NCBI GenBank assembly: GCA_963837165.1
Contig: CAWIMD010000003.1
Coordinates: forward strand, 310,001 to 374,000
From: JAENWD01 sp963837165
Lineage (GTDB): Bacteria > Acidobacteriota > Vicinamibacteria > Vicinamibacterales > JAENWD01
Reading direction: 5' to 3'
Length of the DNA: 64,000 nucleotides
A model generated the notes under the pieces. It was not told the DNA's origin. It made no database searches and saw only the letters and a program-made list of their open reading frames with translations. The translations under genes were made by a program, and so were the position numbers. How positions within the stretch are numbered: position 1 is the stretch's first letter; the number at the start of each line of letters is the position of its first letter. Below are positions 9,298 through 18,020 of the stretch, piece after piece.

Positions 9298-10081
9298 TCT
9301 CCGCCATGACCACCCAGACGTCCGCCCTGCGGGTCCACGGCTCGCCGTCGTAGCTGCCGAGGCGTGCAATCACGTGCAGGCCGGCGCGCTCGAGCCGGCG
9401 CGTCATGTGCGGAACCGACCTGGTGCGGAACGCCAGCTCGAAGCGCCGGCGCGATACCTCGCGCCCGCGGCGCTCGACGAATTCCTGCTCGAACCTGGTG
9501 ATGCCCCGGCGCGGGTCCTGACGGACGGACTCGATGAGCGTGACGTGCGCCTTCCGTCCGGGCCGCCAGCCGCGGAGGCGGGTGCTGCTGGTGTATTCGC
9601 GCCAGGCGGGCAGGTCGGCGACCAGATCGACGACGAAGCGGCCGCCCGGAGCCAGCACGCGCCGGACGGCATCGAGCGTCGCGGTCAGGTCGGCGTCGCG
9701 CAGCAGCGACTGCAGGACGCCGTAGGGAGCGGCCACCAGCGCGAAGGTCTCCGGCACGAAGGGCAGGGCCCGCACGTCGGCCCGCACCAGCGCCGCGCGC
9801 CGGCCGAGACGCGCGCGGCGGATCCGGCTGCGCGCCCGCGCGAGCATCGGCGCCGAGAGATCCACGCCAACGACCAGGCTGGCGCGGCGCGTCACGGGAA
9901 TCGTGATGCGGCCCGTGCCGCAGCCCAGCTCCAGCACCGGCCCGGCCGCGGCGCTCACCAGCTGCTGCCAGAACGCGACGTCGCGGCGCGCCATCGTCTG
10001 CGCGTTTTCCCAGTCGTAGAAATCGGCGTAGTCGTCCCAGCCCGAGGATCCCGGCGGGCGGGCGCTGGCGCGCGGGGGCAC
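9272..10081 (-). CDS. Class I SAM-dependent methyltransferase
   Basis: The 269-residue protein has a Rossmann methyltransferase core: motif I VLELGCGTG (49-57), the acidic end of strand 2 in VVGVDLSAPML, ALVRADVRALPF and a post-motif VLAPGGRFVVDLV. The N-terminal WDDYADFYDWENAQTMARRDVAFW is common in small-molecule methyltransferases of this type. The last eight or so residues (KEDGRMGG) are encoded by the intergenic tandem repeat, so the original C-terminus may have been replaced. The substrate is unknown. Confidence 0.85.
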   Translation of the reverse strand: MPPRASARPPGSSGWDDYADFYDWENAQTMARRDVAFWQQLVSAAAGPVLELGCGTGRITIPVTRRASLVVGVDLSAPMLARARSRIRRARLGRRAALVRADVRALPFVPETFALVAAPYGVLQSLLRDADLTATLDAVRRVLAPGGRFVVDLVADLPAWREYTSSTRLRGWRPGRKAHVTLIESVRQDPRRGITRFEQEFVERRGREVSRRRFELAFRTRSVPHMTRRLERAGLHVIARLGSYDGEPWTRRADVWVVMAEKEDGRMGG

Positions 10082-10095
10082 GGGGGGAGTTTAGC

Positions 10096-10138
10096 GGTTC
10101 TCGGGTTCTCGGGTTCTCGGTTCTCGGGTTCGGGGTTC
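10096..10138. repeat. Tandem 8-mer repeat, TTCTCGGG type
   Basis: About five copies of TTCTCGGG separate two minus-strand methyltransferase genes. The repeat touches the stop codon of the upstream one (10137-10139). Confidence 0.85.
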
Positions 10139-11060
10139 AACGTGACGAGACGGTGGCCTGGCCGTGTGCCGACGACCTGGTGTGCTTCGCCGGCGACCCG
10201 TTGGTGTCCCTGGCCTCCTCCACGCGCTCGCCGACGGTGGCAAAGAGCATCGTGTTCTGGATCTCGACGAACTCGGGTCCGGCTTCGACGGCCTGCCGTT
10301 CGTAGGCGGTGAGGGACTCGAGATATTCGGTGCCGAGCCGATGGCCTTCACTGCCCGCCCTGGATGTCGCGAGCGCCGAGGCAATGGCGTCCCGGCGGGC
10401 CTGCCAGACGGATGCGGCGGGCGGTCCGATGTGCGTGACCGCGACCGGGAAGAGCCGCACCGAGATGGGCTCGAGCCCGGCGTGGCGGAAGAAGGCCGAG
10501 AGTTGCGGGCCGACTGCCGGGTCGCTGGCGTCGCCACGCTCGGCCGCAACAGCGGCGTGGAAGCGGGACGAGAGCGCGTACGTCGCGCGGCCGATCGGGA
10601 GCGAGCTGTACCAGTAGCGGGCGCTGTTGTCGGGCTCGACGGCGAGCACGCGCCCGCCGGGCCGCGTGACGCGCGACAGCTCACCGACGGCGCCGGCGAC
10701 GTCGTTGACGTGCTGCAGCACCGCCACGCAGAACGTCGCATCGAAGACGCTGTCGGTGAAGGGCAGCCGGGCGACCTCGGCGGCTGCCAGCGCGAGGCGG
10801 TAGTTGTGGGACTGGGCCTCCGCAGCCGCCCGGGCGACGCGCGAGACGTCCAGGTCGATGGCGTAGAGCCTCAGTTGAGAGATGCGCAGCCGGCCGAGAG
10901 ACAGCTCCGCCGTGCCATCGCCGCAACCGACGTCGAGGATGCGGGTACCGGGCCGCGGCTGCAGGGTCTCCTGGAGAAAATCCGAGAATTCCGCGTCCCA
11001 CCACTGTTCGCGGAGGTTCTTGAGCGTGGTGGCGGTCAGGACGTCGATGTGACGAGCCAT
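10137..11060 (-). CDS. Class I SAM-dependent methyltransferase
   Basis: The 307-residue protein has motif I ILDVGCGDGT (41-50), an acidic strand-2 end in LYAIDLDVSRV, VARLPFTDSVFDATFC, LQHVNDVAGAVGELSRVTRPGG and a C-terminal helical domain. The call is a UbiE-like small-molecule methyltransferase; the target is unknown. The ATG at 11060 is chosen because the family match starts there, although the frame continues upstream. The C-terminal 20-25 residues are low-complexity and polar. It is transcribed away from the TonB-dependent receptor. Confidence 0.85.
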   Translation of the reverse strand: MARHIDVLTATTLKNLREQWWDAEFSDFLQETLQPRPGTRILDVGCGDGTAELSLGRLRISQLRLYAIDLDVSRVARAAAEAQSHNYRLALAAAEVARLPFTDSVFDATFCVAVLQHVNDVAGAVGELSRVTRPGGRVLAVEPDNSARYWYSSLPIGRATYALSSRFHAAVAAERGDASDPAVGPQLSAFFRHAGLEPISVRLFPVAVTHIGPPAASVWQARRDAIASALATSRAGSEGHRLGTEYLESLTAYERQAVEAGPEFVEIQNTMLFATVGERVEEARDTNGSPAKHTRSSAHGQATVSSR

Positions 11061-11466
11061 GGCGAACTCCGGCTGCAGGTACACATCGGCTCGGGGAGTG
11101 CCGGCCGTTAGCGCCCTGTCAGCCCCGCTGGTCAGACCACTCAAAAATTCTTCGTGCACAACCGATCCGGACGACGCCACCGGGCGGCGGGTCCTTCGGA
11201 CCACCCACCGTCAACTCATTTTCACACGCTCGCTGATCACGAAGCGCGCCCGGCACTGGGCCCCACGGGAGCTGGCCTGGTCGAAAATGGTCGGCAGATG
11301 CTGCAATCCCTGATTATACGCGATACAGATAATACACATCTGAAACATCGATGTAACCGTTACTTGTGCTTGACATCACGCATTTTTCACGCGTAGTCTC
11401 ATCGCGCAGCTTCCCCTGAATTGGTTGAACCAGTCATGACATTTTGTTTTTCGAGGAGGTAAGACA
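11061..11466. other. Divergent intergenic region upstream of the TonB-dependent receptor
   Basis: This stretch of 406 bases separates the divergent methyltransferase and receptor genes. Its receptor-proximal half is clearly AT-richer. It holds a sigma-70-like promoter and an AGGAGG ribosome binding site (11455-11459) for the receptor. No gene is seen. Confidence 0.6.
11370..11399 (+). promoter_or_regulatory. Probable sigma-70 promoter for the TonB-dependent receptor
   Basis: A perfect TTGACA at 11370-11375 is followed, after 18 bases, by TAGTCT at 11394-11399. The position, about 70 bases before the ATG, suits a housekeeping promoter. The -10 box is only a partial match. Confidence 0.5.
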
Positions 11467-14400
11467 ATGGGCGTGTGCGTATCCCCCCGTGCGCGGCGGA
11501 GGGGCCTTGGCGGAGCGCTGATGCTGTCGATGCTGCTCCTGGCGTCCACGGCGTTCGCGCAATTCGATCGAGGCTCGATCTCCGGCACGGTGAAAGATCA
11601 GTCTGGCGGCGTGGTCCCCGGCGTGACGGTGACGGCCACCAACCTGCAGACGCAGGCGCCGCGAGTCGTGGTGACCGATTCGAGCGGCTTCTTCACCTTC
11701 CCGAACCTGCAGCCCGGGAAGTACGGTGTCACGGCCGAGCTGGAGGGCTTCAAGAAGGTCGTGCGCGACAACGTGCAGCTCGACGCGACCGGCGCCCTGA
11801 ACCTCGACTTCACGCTCGAGGCCGGCGCGATCACCGAGCAGGTCACGGTCACGGCCGAGCAGCCCCCGCTGCAGTCCGATGTCGCGCTCAGGAAGACGGT
11901 CGAGTCCAAGGACATCGAGCAGCTCGCCTTCGCGGGCCGGAACCCGATCGGCGTGGCCGGTCTCAAGGCCGGGGTCATCGGCGGCAGCTTCAACAACTAC
12001 GGCTTCTCCAGCCTGAGCAACGGCGGCTACAACATCAACGGCAGCCGCAGCGACGAGAACAACATCACGGTCGATGGCGCCACGGCAATCCGCACGCGGT
12101 CGTCGGGCGCGATCGTGGGCGTCCAGAACATCGACGCCATCCAGGAAGTGCAGGTGCTGACGGGCGACTACATGCCGGAGTACGGGCGCGCCAGCGGCGG
12201 CCAGATCCGCATGGTCACCAAGAGCGGCAGCAACCGGTACAGCGGCAGCGCATCGTTCTTCTACCGCGATGACAAGCTGCAGGCCAACACCTGGTCGCGC
12301 AACCGCAGCACCGACCCGAACCAGAACTCCGGCGCGGCGCCGTTCGACTACAAGCAGTACGGCTACTCGCTGGGCGGCCCGATTCCCGGCGAGATGTTCA
12401 AGAACAAGCTGTTCTTCTTCGGCGCCCAGGAATGGGTGAACTACTTCCAGACGCAGACGAACACCGCGACGGTGCCGACCGCGGCGATGCGGCAAGGGGA
12501 CTTCAGCGAGCTGCTGAACCCGAACAACCCGTTCTTCAACGGCGCGCGCGTGATCATGGACCCGCAGACCGGGCAGCCGTTCCCGGGCAACGTCATCCCG
12601 GCCAACCGGCTCAGCCCGAACGGCATGGGGATGCTCAACGCGTATCCGCTGCCGACGCCCGGCTTCCAGCAGGGCACGAACAACCTGATCATCTCGAGCG
12701 ACAACCCGCAGGATCAGCGGAAGGACAACATCCGGTTCGACTACCGGTTGAACGACAAGAACCAGTTCACCTATCGCTACGGGAAGTACAACTGGACGGC
12801 GGTGGACGCGTTCCGCGGCACGTTCCCCTACGCGCGCACCGACTGGGACCGGCCGAACACGAACCAGACGGCGAGCTGGACGAGCACGCTGACCAACAGC
12901 CTGATCAACGAGGCCAGCTTCACCTACTCGCTCGACGAGGTCTACATCAACGTGTTCCGCGGCACGGACCTCTTCCAGCGCAGCAAGTACGGGATCGACT
13001 ACCCGTACATCTTCCCCGAGAACAAGGAGATTCCCGACAAGATCCCGACGATCTCGATCGACAGCTTCAGCGAGATCGACGGTGGCCCGTATCCGTCCTC
13101 CTCGACGGGCCCGATCTACACGTGGGCCGACACGACGACGTACGTGAAGGGCCGCCACACGTTCAAGGCCGGCGTCTCGGTGGAGTACTCGGGCGAGGAC
13201 GACTTCGACCAGATCAACGTGCAGCCGATCCCGGGGAGCACCAACAACCAGAACGGCCGCTTCCAGTTCACGAACGCCTCGGCCGGCGAGAACAGCACGG
13301 GCCTCGGCGTGGCGAACGCCGCCCTCGGCCTGTTCACCAACTACGCCGAGATCGGCCAGCGTGCGCTGACCAAGTGGCGCTCGCTGGCGACCGACGTCTT
13401 CGTCCAGGACTCGTGGAAGCCGACGAGCAACCTGACGGTCGAGGGCGGGTTCCGCTGGGCGCTCTGGCCGCCATGGCACTCGCTGACGAACAACATCGCC
13501 ACGTTCGACCCGCGCTACTACGACACGTCGAACGAGGCCGTCATCGACCCGGCGACCGGCCGCATCGTCTCGGGCCCGCGGTACAACGGGATCCTCCTGC
13601 CGGGCAACGGGTTCGAGGGCGACGGCAACCAGCTCGCGGTGGCGAACGATCCCGCGGTGCTCGCGCTCTTCCAGGGCGCGCCGCGCGGTTTCGCCGAGTT
13701 CCACAAGAACGCGATCGAGCCGCGCCTCGGCATGTCCTACGCGATGAACGACAAGACGATCGTGAAGGCCAGTGCGGGCATCTTCCACAACCGCGTGACG
13801 CTGAACGACTCGATGCTGCTCGGCGGCAACCCGCCGTTCCAGCCGCAGGTCGGCGTCACCAACGGGTCGGCCGACAACCCGGGCGGCGCGGGCGGCGCCG
13901 GATCGCTGCCGTTCTCGATGACCGCCATCGACCCGGTGTTCAAGCTGCCGACGGCCTACATGTGGTCGGTGGGCGTACAGCGCGAGATCCCGATGGGCTT
14001 CGTGCTGGACGTGGCCTACGTCGGACGGCGCGGCCTCTACCTGCAGCGCGAGCGCGACATCAACCAACTGCTGCCGGGCACCGTCCAGGCCAATCCGGGC
14101 ATCAACTCGGCCGCTCTGAGGCCGTACGCGGGCTTCGGGACGATCCGCATGTCCGAGAACGCCGGCTACTCGAAGTACAACAGCCTGCAGATCAGCGCGG
14201 AGCGCCGTTACAAGAACGGCTTCAAGTTCGGCGCGGCCTACACGCTCGGCCACTCGCTCGACAACGCGAGCAACAAGCGCGACGTGCTGTTCAACGCCTA
14301 CGACGACAGCGGCTACTGGGGCAACTCGAACTTCGACCGCCGCCACGTGTTCAACTTCTATTACATCTACGACCTGCCGTTCTATCGCGATCAGCAGGGC

Positions 14401-14889
14401 GCCGTGGGCAAGATCCTCGGCGGGTGGCAGATCTCGGGCGCGACGTTCATGCGCTCGGGCACGCCGCTGTGGGTGACCGAGAGCGCCGACCTCGGTGGCA
14501 CGGGAGACACCTTCTCGGCCCCGTGGAACCAGAGCGGCGACGCGAAGGGCGGAGCCACCAACGAGCAGTTCTCCGCCGGCGCCGGGAAGGACAACAACTA
14601 CTGGTTCGACCCGACGGTGTTCTCCAAGCCGGCCGCCGGCACGTTCGGCAACAGCCCGCGGTACAACATCTACAACCCGGGGCAGTACGACTGGGACGTC
14701 GCGCTCTTCAAGAACGTCGGCCTCGGCGGTACGAGGAACGCGCAGTTCCGTGCGGAGTTCTTCAACCTGACGAACCACGCCAACTGGAATGGCGCCGACG
14801 CGAACCCGAACAGCGCGACCTTCGGCCGCGTGACGAGCAAGGACAACTCGGTGCGCGACATCCAGCTCAGCCTCCGGTTCCTCTTCTAG
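11467..14889 (+). CDS. TonB-dependent outer-membrane receptor, Oar-like with carboxypeptidase-regulatory domain
   Basis: The 1140-residue protein is an outer-membrane beta-barrel expected to import a ligand using energy from TonB. A signal peptide (1-31, AFAQ) is followed by a carboxypeptidase-regulatory-like Ig domain (about 35-115, GSISGTVKDQSGGVVPGVTV), a plug (about 130-260, with GGQIRMVTKSGSNRYSGSAS) and a long barrel ending in the aromatic LRFLF. This architecture is expanded in Acidobacteriota. The ATG is supported by GAGGAGGT eight bases upstream. There is no adjacent TonB/ExbBD or dedicated hydrolase. The ligand is unknown; peptides or glycans are usual guesses. Confidence 0.95.
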   Translation: MGVCVSPRARRRGLGGALMLSMLLLASTAFAQFDRGSISGTVKDQSGGVVPGVTVTATNLQTQAPRVVVTDSSGFFTFPNLQPGKYGVTAELEGFKKVVRDNVQLDATGALNLDFTLEAGAITEQVTVTAEQPPLQSDVALRKTVESKDIEQLAFAGRNPIGVAGLKAGVIGGSFNNYGFSSLSNGGYNINGSRSDENNITVDGATAIRTRSSGAIVGVQNIDAIQEVQVLTGDYMPEYGRASGGQIRMVTKSGSNRYSGSASFFYRDDKLQANTWSRNRSTDPNQNSGAAPFDYKQYGYSLGGPIPGEMFKNKLFFFGAQEWVNYFQTQTNTATVPTAAMRQGDFSELLNPNNPFFNGARVIMDPQTGQPFPGNVIPANRLSPNGMGMLNAYPLPTPGFQQGTNNLIISSDNPQDQRKDNIRFDYRLNDKNQFTYRYGKYNWTAVDAFRGTFPYARTDWDRPNTNQTASWTSTLTNSLINEASFTYSLDEVYINVFRGTDLFQRSKYGIDYPYIFPENKEIPDKIPTISIDSFSEIDGGPYPSSSTGPIYTWADTTTYVKGRHTFKAGVSVEYSGEDDFDQINVQPIPGSTNNQNGRFQFTNASAGENSTGLGVANAALGLFTNYAEIGQRALTKWRSLATDVFVQDSWKPTSNLTVEGGFRWALWPPWHSLTNNIATFDPRYYDTSNEAVIDPATGRIVSGPRYNGILLPGNGFEGDGNQLAVANDPAVLALFQGAPRGFAEFHKNAIEPRLGMSYAMNDKTIVKASAGIFHNRVTLNDSMLLGGNPPFQPQVGVTNGSADNPGGAGGAGSLPFSMTAIDPVFKLPTAYMWSVGVQREIPMGFVLDVAYVGRRGLYLQRERDINQLLPGTVQANPGINSAALRPYAGFGTIRMSENAGYSKYNSLQISAERRYKNGFKFGAAYTLGHSLDNASNKRDVLFNAYDDSGYWGNSNFDRRHVFNFYYIYDLPFYRDQQGAVGKILGGWQISGATFMRSGTPLWVTESADLGGTGDTFSAPWNQSGDAKGGATNEQFSAGAGKDNNYWFDPTVFSKPAAGTFGNSPRYNIYNPGQYDWDVALFKNVGLGGTRNAQFRAEFFNLTNHANWNGADANPNSATFGRVTSKDNSVRDIQLSLRFLF

Positions 14890-14994
14890 GAGGATAGGAG
14901 GAATAGGAGGGATAGGAGGATGGGGCAACCCATCCTCCCATCCTCCCATCCTCCCATCCTCCCATCCTCCCATCCTCCCATCCTCCCATCCTCC
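14889..14994. repeat. Facing 8-mer repeat arms forming a hairpin downstream of the receptor
   Basis: Directly after the receptor stop codon, G-rich GGAGGATA units (14889-14924) meet C-rich CCCATCCT units (14929-14994). The junction is a perfect 10-bp stem (GGAGGATGGG / CCCATCCTCC) closed by the tetraloop GCAA, extended outward by further pairing. It could act as a transcript-end structure. There is no clear T run. Confidence 0.85.
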
Positions 14995-15010
14995 AAGTTA
15001 GACTGGCGCC

Positions 15011-16402
15011 ATGCGCCAGCCCGCCGTCCGCCTCGCCCTCGTCCTGGTTCTTGCCGCCGTCCCGCGCCTGCTCGCGCAGGACGCCCTCACCCCTCAACAA
15101 CCCGACCCACGCTTCAAGGCCGACCTCCTGCTCCTCGTCGCGCACCCGGACGATGACGTGCTGGCGGGAAGCTTCCTGGCCAAGGCCATCTACGACGAGG
15201 GCAAGCGGGTCGCCGTGGCGTTCATGACGAGCGGCGACTCGGGCGGCAACCAGCAGGGCGCCGAACGCGGCGCCAGCCTCGGCCTGATCCGCCGGATCGA
15301 GGCGCGGAACGACCTCGCCACGCTCGGCATCACGAACGTCTGGTTCCTGAGCGGGCACGACACCGCCGGCCAGGACCCGGTCCGGTCGCTGGCGAACTGG
15401 GGACACGGACGCGTGCTGTCCGAGGCGGTCCGCGTGGTCCGCCTGACGCGGCCAGACGTGATCCTCACGTGGCTGCCGATGCAGGTCGCCGGGGAGAACC
15501 ACGGCGACCACCAGGCGGCGTCGGTCATCGCCACCGAGGCGTTCGACCTGGCCGCCGATCCGGCGGCGTTCCCCGAGCAGGTGGCGGCGCCCGCGCAGAC
15601 GTTCGAACCGCTGCTCGAAGGACTGCAGCCCTGGCAGCCGAAGAAGCTGTATTTCATGTCGGACGCGATGGACACTCGCTTCATGAGCGGGCACGGTCCT
15701 GCCTATCCGGTGACCGCGGTCTCGCCGTCGAAGGGCCGCAAGTACTGGGAGTTCGCCTACGACCAGCTGAAAGCGCACGTCACGCAGTACCGCGAGACGC
15801 TCGCGCAACTGGCGGCCGCGGACCCCGCGACGCGCGAGCGCATGGTGATCAATGCCCCGCCTGGCGATGCGCTGATCGATCCCCTGCGGCTGATTCTCGG
15901 CAAGTCGCGGGTCGGCGGGCCAGCGGACGCCGATGTGTTCGCGGGCCTTGCGCCGGGCGGTCCCACTGCTCTTGGCAGCGGTGAGGGTGGGGGCACGGGC
16001 GACGGGAGCAGCTCGCTACGGCTCGGAGGGCCCTGGCGCTTCTATCGTGACTTCTGGCAGGCGCACCGACTGACGGTGCTTTCGAGCATCGATCTCCACC
16101 AGGTCGGTCCGGTCAGCGGAGAGGCCCCCGTTCGCATCCCGCTGATGGTCTCGAACCCGACCGGCAGAGAGCAGCGGCTGACGGTCACCGCCACCGCGCA
16201 GGCTGGATGGCACGTGGAGCCCTCGCCCGCGATTGTCGTCGTCCCCGCCAACGGCCACGTCGAGTTCGGATCCAGCGTGACGGGCACGCGACTGCCTGAG
16301 GGCGGACGCGTCACGGTCACCTACACGCTCGGAAACGGCGCGCCGCCGCTGTCCGTGGAGATCGTCGTGACGCCCAGCGGCAACCCCCTGCCACGCCCGT
16401 GA
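15011..16402 (+). CDS. Secreted PIG-L/LmbE-family deacetylase with C-terminal Ig-like domain
   Basis: The 463-residue protein has a signal peptide (1-23, LLAQ). The PIG-L N-deacetylase fold carries the zinc motif AHPDDD (44-49) and the second ligand motif HGDH (164-167). Such enzymes remove acetyl groups from N-acetyl sugars or amides. Residues about 340-463 form a beta-rich NEW3-like domain (VRIPLMVSNPTGREQRLTV), which suggests carbohydrate or surface attachment. The TGA overlaps the GTG of the next gene (GTGA), so the two are coupled. The substrate is not predictable. Confidence 0.9.
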   Translation: MRQPAVRLALVLVLAAVPRLLAQDALTPQQPDPRFKADLLLLVAHPDDDVLAGSFLAKAIYDEGKRVAVAFMTSGDSGGNQQGAERGASLGLIRRIEARNDLATLGITNVWFLSGHDTAGQDPVRSLANWGHGRVLSEAVRVVRLTRPDVILTWLPMQVAGENHGDHQAASVIATEAFDLAADPAAFPEQVAAPAQTFEPLLEGLQPWQPKKLYFMSDAMDTRFMSGHGPAYPVTAVSPSKGRKYWEFAYDQLKAHVTQYRETLAQLAAADPATRERMVINAPPGDALIDPLRLILGKSRVGGPADADVFAGLAPGGPTALGSGEGGGTGDGSSSLRLGGPWRFYRDFWQAHRLTVLSSIDLHQVGPVSGEAPVRIPLMVSNPTGREQRLTVTATAQAGWHVEPSPAIVVVPANGHVEFGSSVTGTRLPEGGRVTVTYTLGNGAPPLSVEIVVTPSGNPLPRP

Positions 16403-17571
16403 GCGACCGGGCGGCCGGCGATCCGCTCGGGGACCTGGCGCACTGGCGGTCCCAGTTCCCGATCCTCGCGCGCTCGGTCTACATGATCAGCAACTCGCTC
16501 GGCGCCATGCCGCGCGAGGTCGAGACCAGCCTGGCAGAGTACGCGCGGCTGTGGGCCGAGCGCGGCGTGCGCGCGTGGGACGAGGCGTGGTGGACGCTCG
16601 GCCGTGAGGTCGCCGATGCCATCGCCCCGCTCATCGGCGCGCCGTCGGGCTCGGTCAGCATGCACGAGAACGTCAGCACGGCGCATGCGGTCGCACTCTC
16701 CACGCTGCCCCTGCCCGGCGCGCGCGACACCATCGTCTGCACCGCAGGCGATTTTCCGTCGATGGTCTACCTGTTCCGCGCGCAGCAGGCCCTCGGCTTC
16801 CGCCTGCGCGTCGTCCCGGCGCGCCCCGACTTCACGGTGGACGAGGAGGCCGTGGCCGACGCGATCGACGATCGCACGGCGCTGGTGGCCCTCTCGCACG
16901 TCCTCTTCCGCAGCTCCTTCATCGTCGATCCGCGTCCGATCGTGGAGCAGGCACGGCTGGTCGGCGCGCCCGTGATGCTCGACCTCTATCAGGCCGCCGG
17001 CATCATCCCCGTGGACGTGACGGCGCTCGGCGTGGACTTCGCCGCCGGTGGATGTCTCAAGTGGCTCTGCGGCGGGCCGGGCAACGCGTTCCTCTATACG
17101 AGGCCGGATCGGCTGGCTGCGGTGCGACCGCGCCTGACGGGCTGGTTCTCTCACCCCGACCCGTTCGCGTTCGGCCTCGACGAGTTCGAGCCGCCCGGCG
17201 ATGCGCGTCGGATGCTGAACGGCACGCCGGCCATCCCGGCCTATTACGCGGCCCGTCCCGGCCTCCGGATCATCCGCGAGGTCGGCGTGGAGCGGATTCG
17301 CGCCGCGTCGATGGCCCTGACAGCCGCGCTCCGCGATGCCGTGGATGCCCGCGGCTTCCAGAGCGTCGCGCCCCGCGATCCGGCCCGCCTGGCGGGCACC
17401 GTCGCGGTCAACGTGCCGCGGGCGCGCGAAATCGCCGCCGCGTTGAACGCCCGCGACGTCGTGGTGGACTACCGGCCCGGCGTCGGCATCCGCCTGTCGC
17501 CCCACTTCTACAACACGCTCGACGAGGTCGGCTCCGTCGTCGCGGAGATCGAGCGGCTGGCGCGCAGCTGA
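16399..17571 (+). CDS. Class V PLP-dependent enzyme, kynureninase-like
   Basis: The 390-residue protein belongs to the aminotransferase class V fold. The probable PLP lysine is Lys221 in GGCLKWLCGGPG, and Asp195 (PVMLDLYQAAG) would contact the PLP ring nitrogen. GCLKWLCGGPGNAFLY closely resembles the kynureninase active-site segment, and the N-terminal segment with SNSLGAMPRE also fits. Translation starts at GTG 16399, overlapping the stop of the deacetylase. No other tryptophan or kynurenine gene is nearby, so it may act on another amino acid or on cysteine sulfur. Confidence 0.85.
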   Translation: MSDRAAGDPLGDLAHWRSQFPILARSVYMISNSLGAMPREVETSLAEYARLWAERGVRAWDEAWWTLGREVADAIAPLIGAPSGSVSMHENVSTAHAVALSTLPLPGARDTIVCTAGDFPSMVYLFRAQQALGFRLRVVPARPDFTVDEEAVADAIDDRTALVALSHVLFRSSFIVDPRPIVEQARLVGAPVMLDLYQAAGIIPVDVTALGVDFAAGGCLKWLCGGPGNAFLYTRPDRLAAVRPRLTGWFSHPDPFAFGLDEFEPPGDARRMLNGTPAIPAYYAARPGLRIIREVGVERIRAASMALTAALRDAVDARGFQSVAPRDPARLAGTVAVNVPRAREIAAALNARDVVVDYRPGVGIRLSPHFYNTLDEVGSVVAEIERLARS

Positions 17572-17713
17572 GATCGCAGAGCAAGCGGAGAGCGCTGGCA
17601 GAGGAAGCGGGGACCGCGGAGCAGGCGATCTCGCAGAGACCGCCCGAGGGGCGGAGACACGCAGAGAGCGACGGGAGCAGACTGCGAGCCGGGCGTCGCG
17701 GCGTAGCCGCGAT

Positions 17714-17800
17714 CAGGCGGGCGGATGACTCCGGAGAGAAGAAGGGCACGAACACGAACGCTGCAAGCCCTTCTTCTCTCCGGAGTCATCCGCCCGCCTG
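17714..17800. repeat. 34-bp perfect inverted repeat
   Basis: The arms 17714-17747 and 17767-17800 are perfectly complementary, with a 19-base loop. They begin CAGGCGGGCGGATGACTC and contain CCGGAGAGAAGAAGGG. Outside the core, 17680-17700 and 17827-17836 also pair imperfectly (CTGCGAGCC / GGCTCGCAG), so the whole element may span more than 150 bases. No T run follows. It could be a MITE-like palindrome or a strong transcript barrier upstream of the padR region. Confidence 0.9.
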
Positions 17801-17967
17801 GCCGGCCGCGTTGCGGCCGGCGCCGGGCTCGCAGTCGTACCCCGCAGCGTGACACCCTCGGCGATCCTCCTGCCCTTTGCGATCTCCGCGATGGGCCTGC
17901 TCAGCGGCCTCTCGGTCCTCCGGTCCCTGCGTTCGTCCCAACCCTCTGACCACCCTCGGCACTCTCT

Positions 17968-18015
17968 TGTTGACATTCGACAAGACTCGCGGCACAGTCG
18001 TGTCGACATTCGACA
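17968..18015 (+). promoter_or_regulatory. Twin palindromic operators at the padR promoter
   Basis: TGTTGACATTCGACA (17968-17982) and TGTCGACATTCGACA (18001-18015) are two copies of one palindrome, TGTCGA-CAT-TCGACA; the first has one mismatch. Centres are 33 bases apart, about three helix turns. The first contains a TTGACA -35 box (17970-17975) and the second ends five bases before the padR ATG. Autoregulation by PadR is the simplest reading. Confidence 0.65.
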
Positions 18016-18020
18016 ACACT

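Larger units (their letters stand above)
17572..18020. other. Intergenic region with inverted repeat and PadR operators
   Basis: This region of 449 bases has no gene. It holds a degenerate A/G-rich tract (17575-17680), a 34-bp perfect inverted repeat with weaker pairing outside it, and two PadR-like palindromes next to padR. Confidence 0.7.

Noticed and set aside
11434..14973. Long minus-strand open frame of over 1100 codons
   Set aside because: It is antisense to the TonB-dependent receptor, composed of Arg/Val/Ala-rich shadow sequence without domains.
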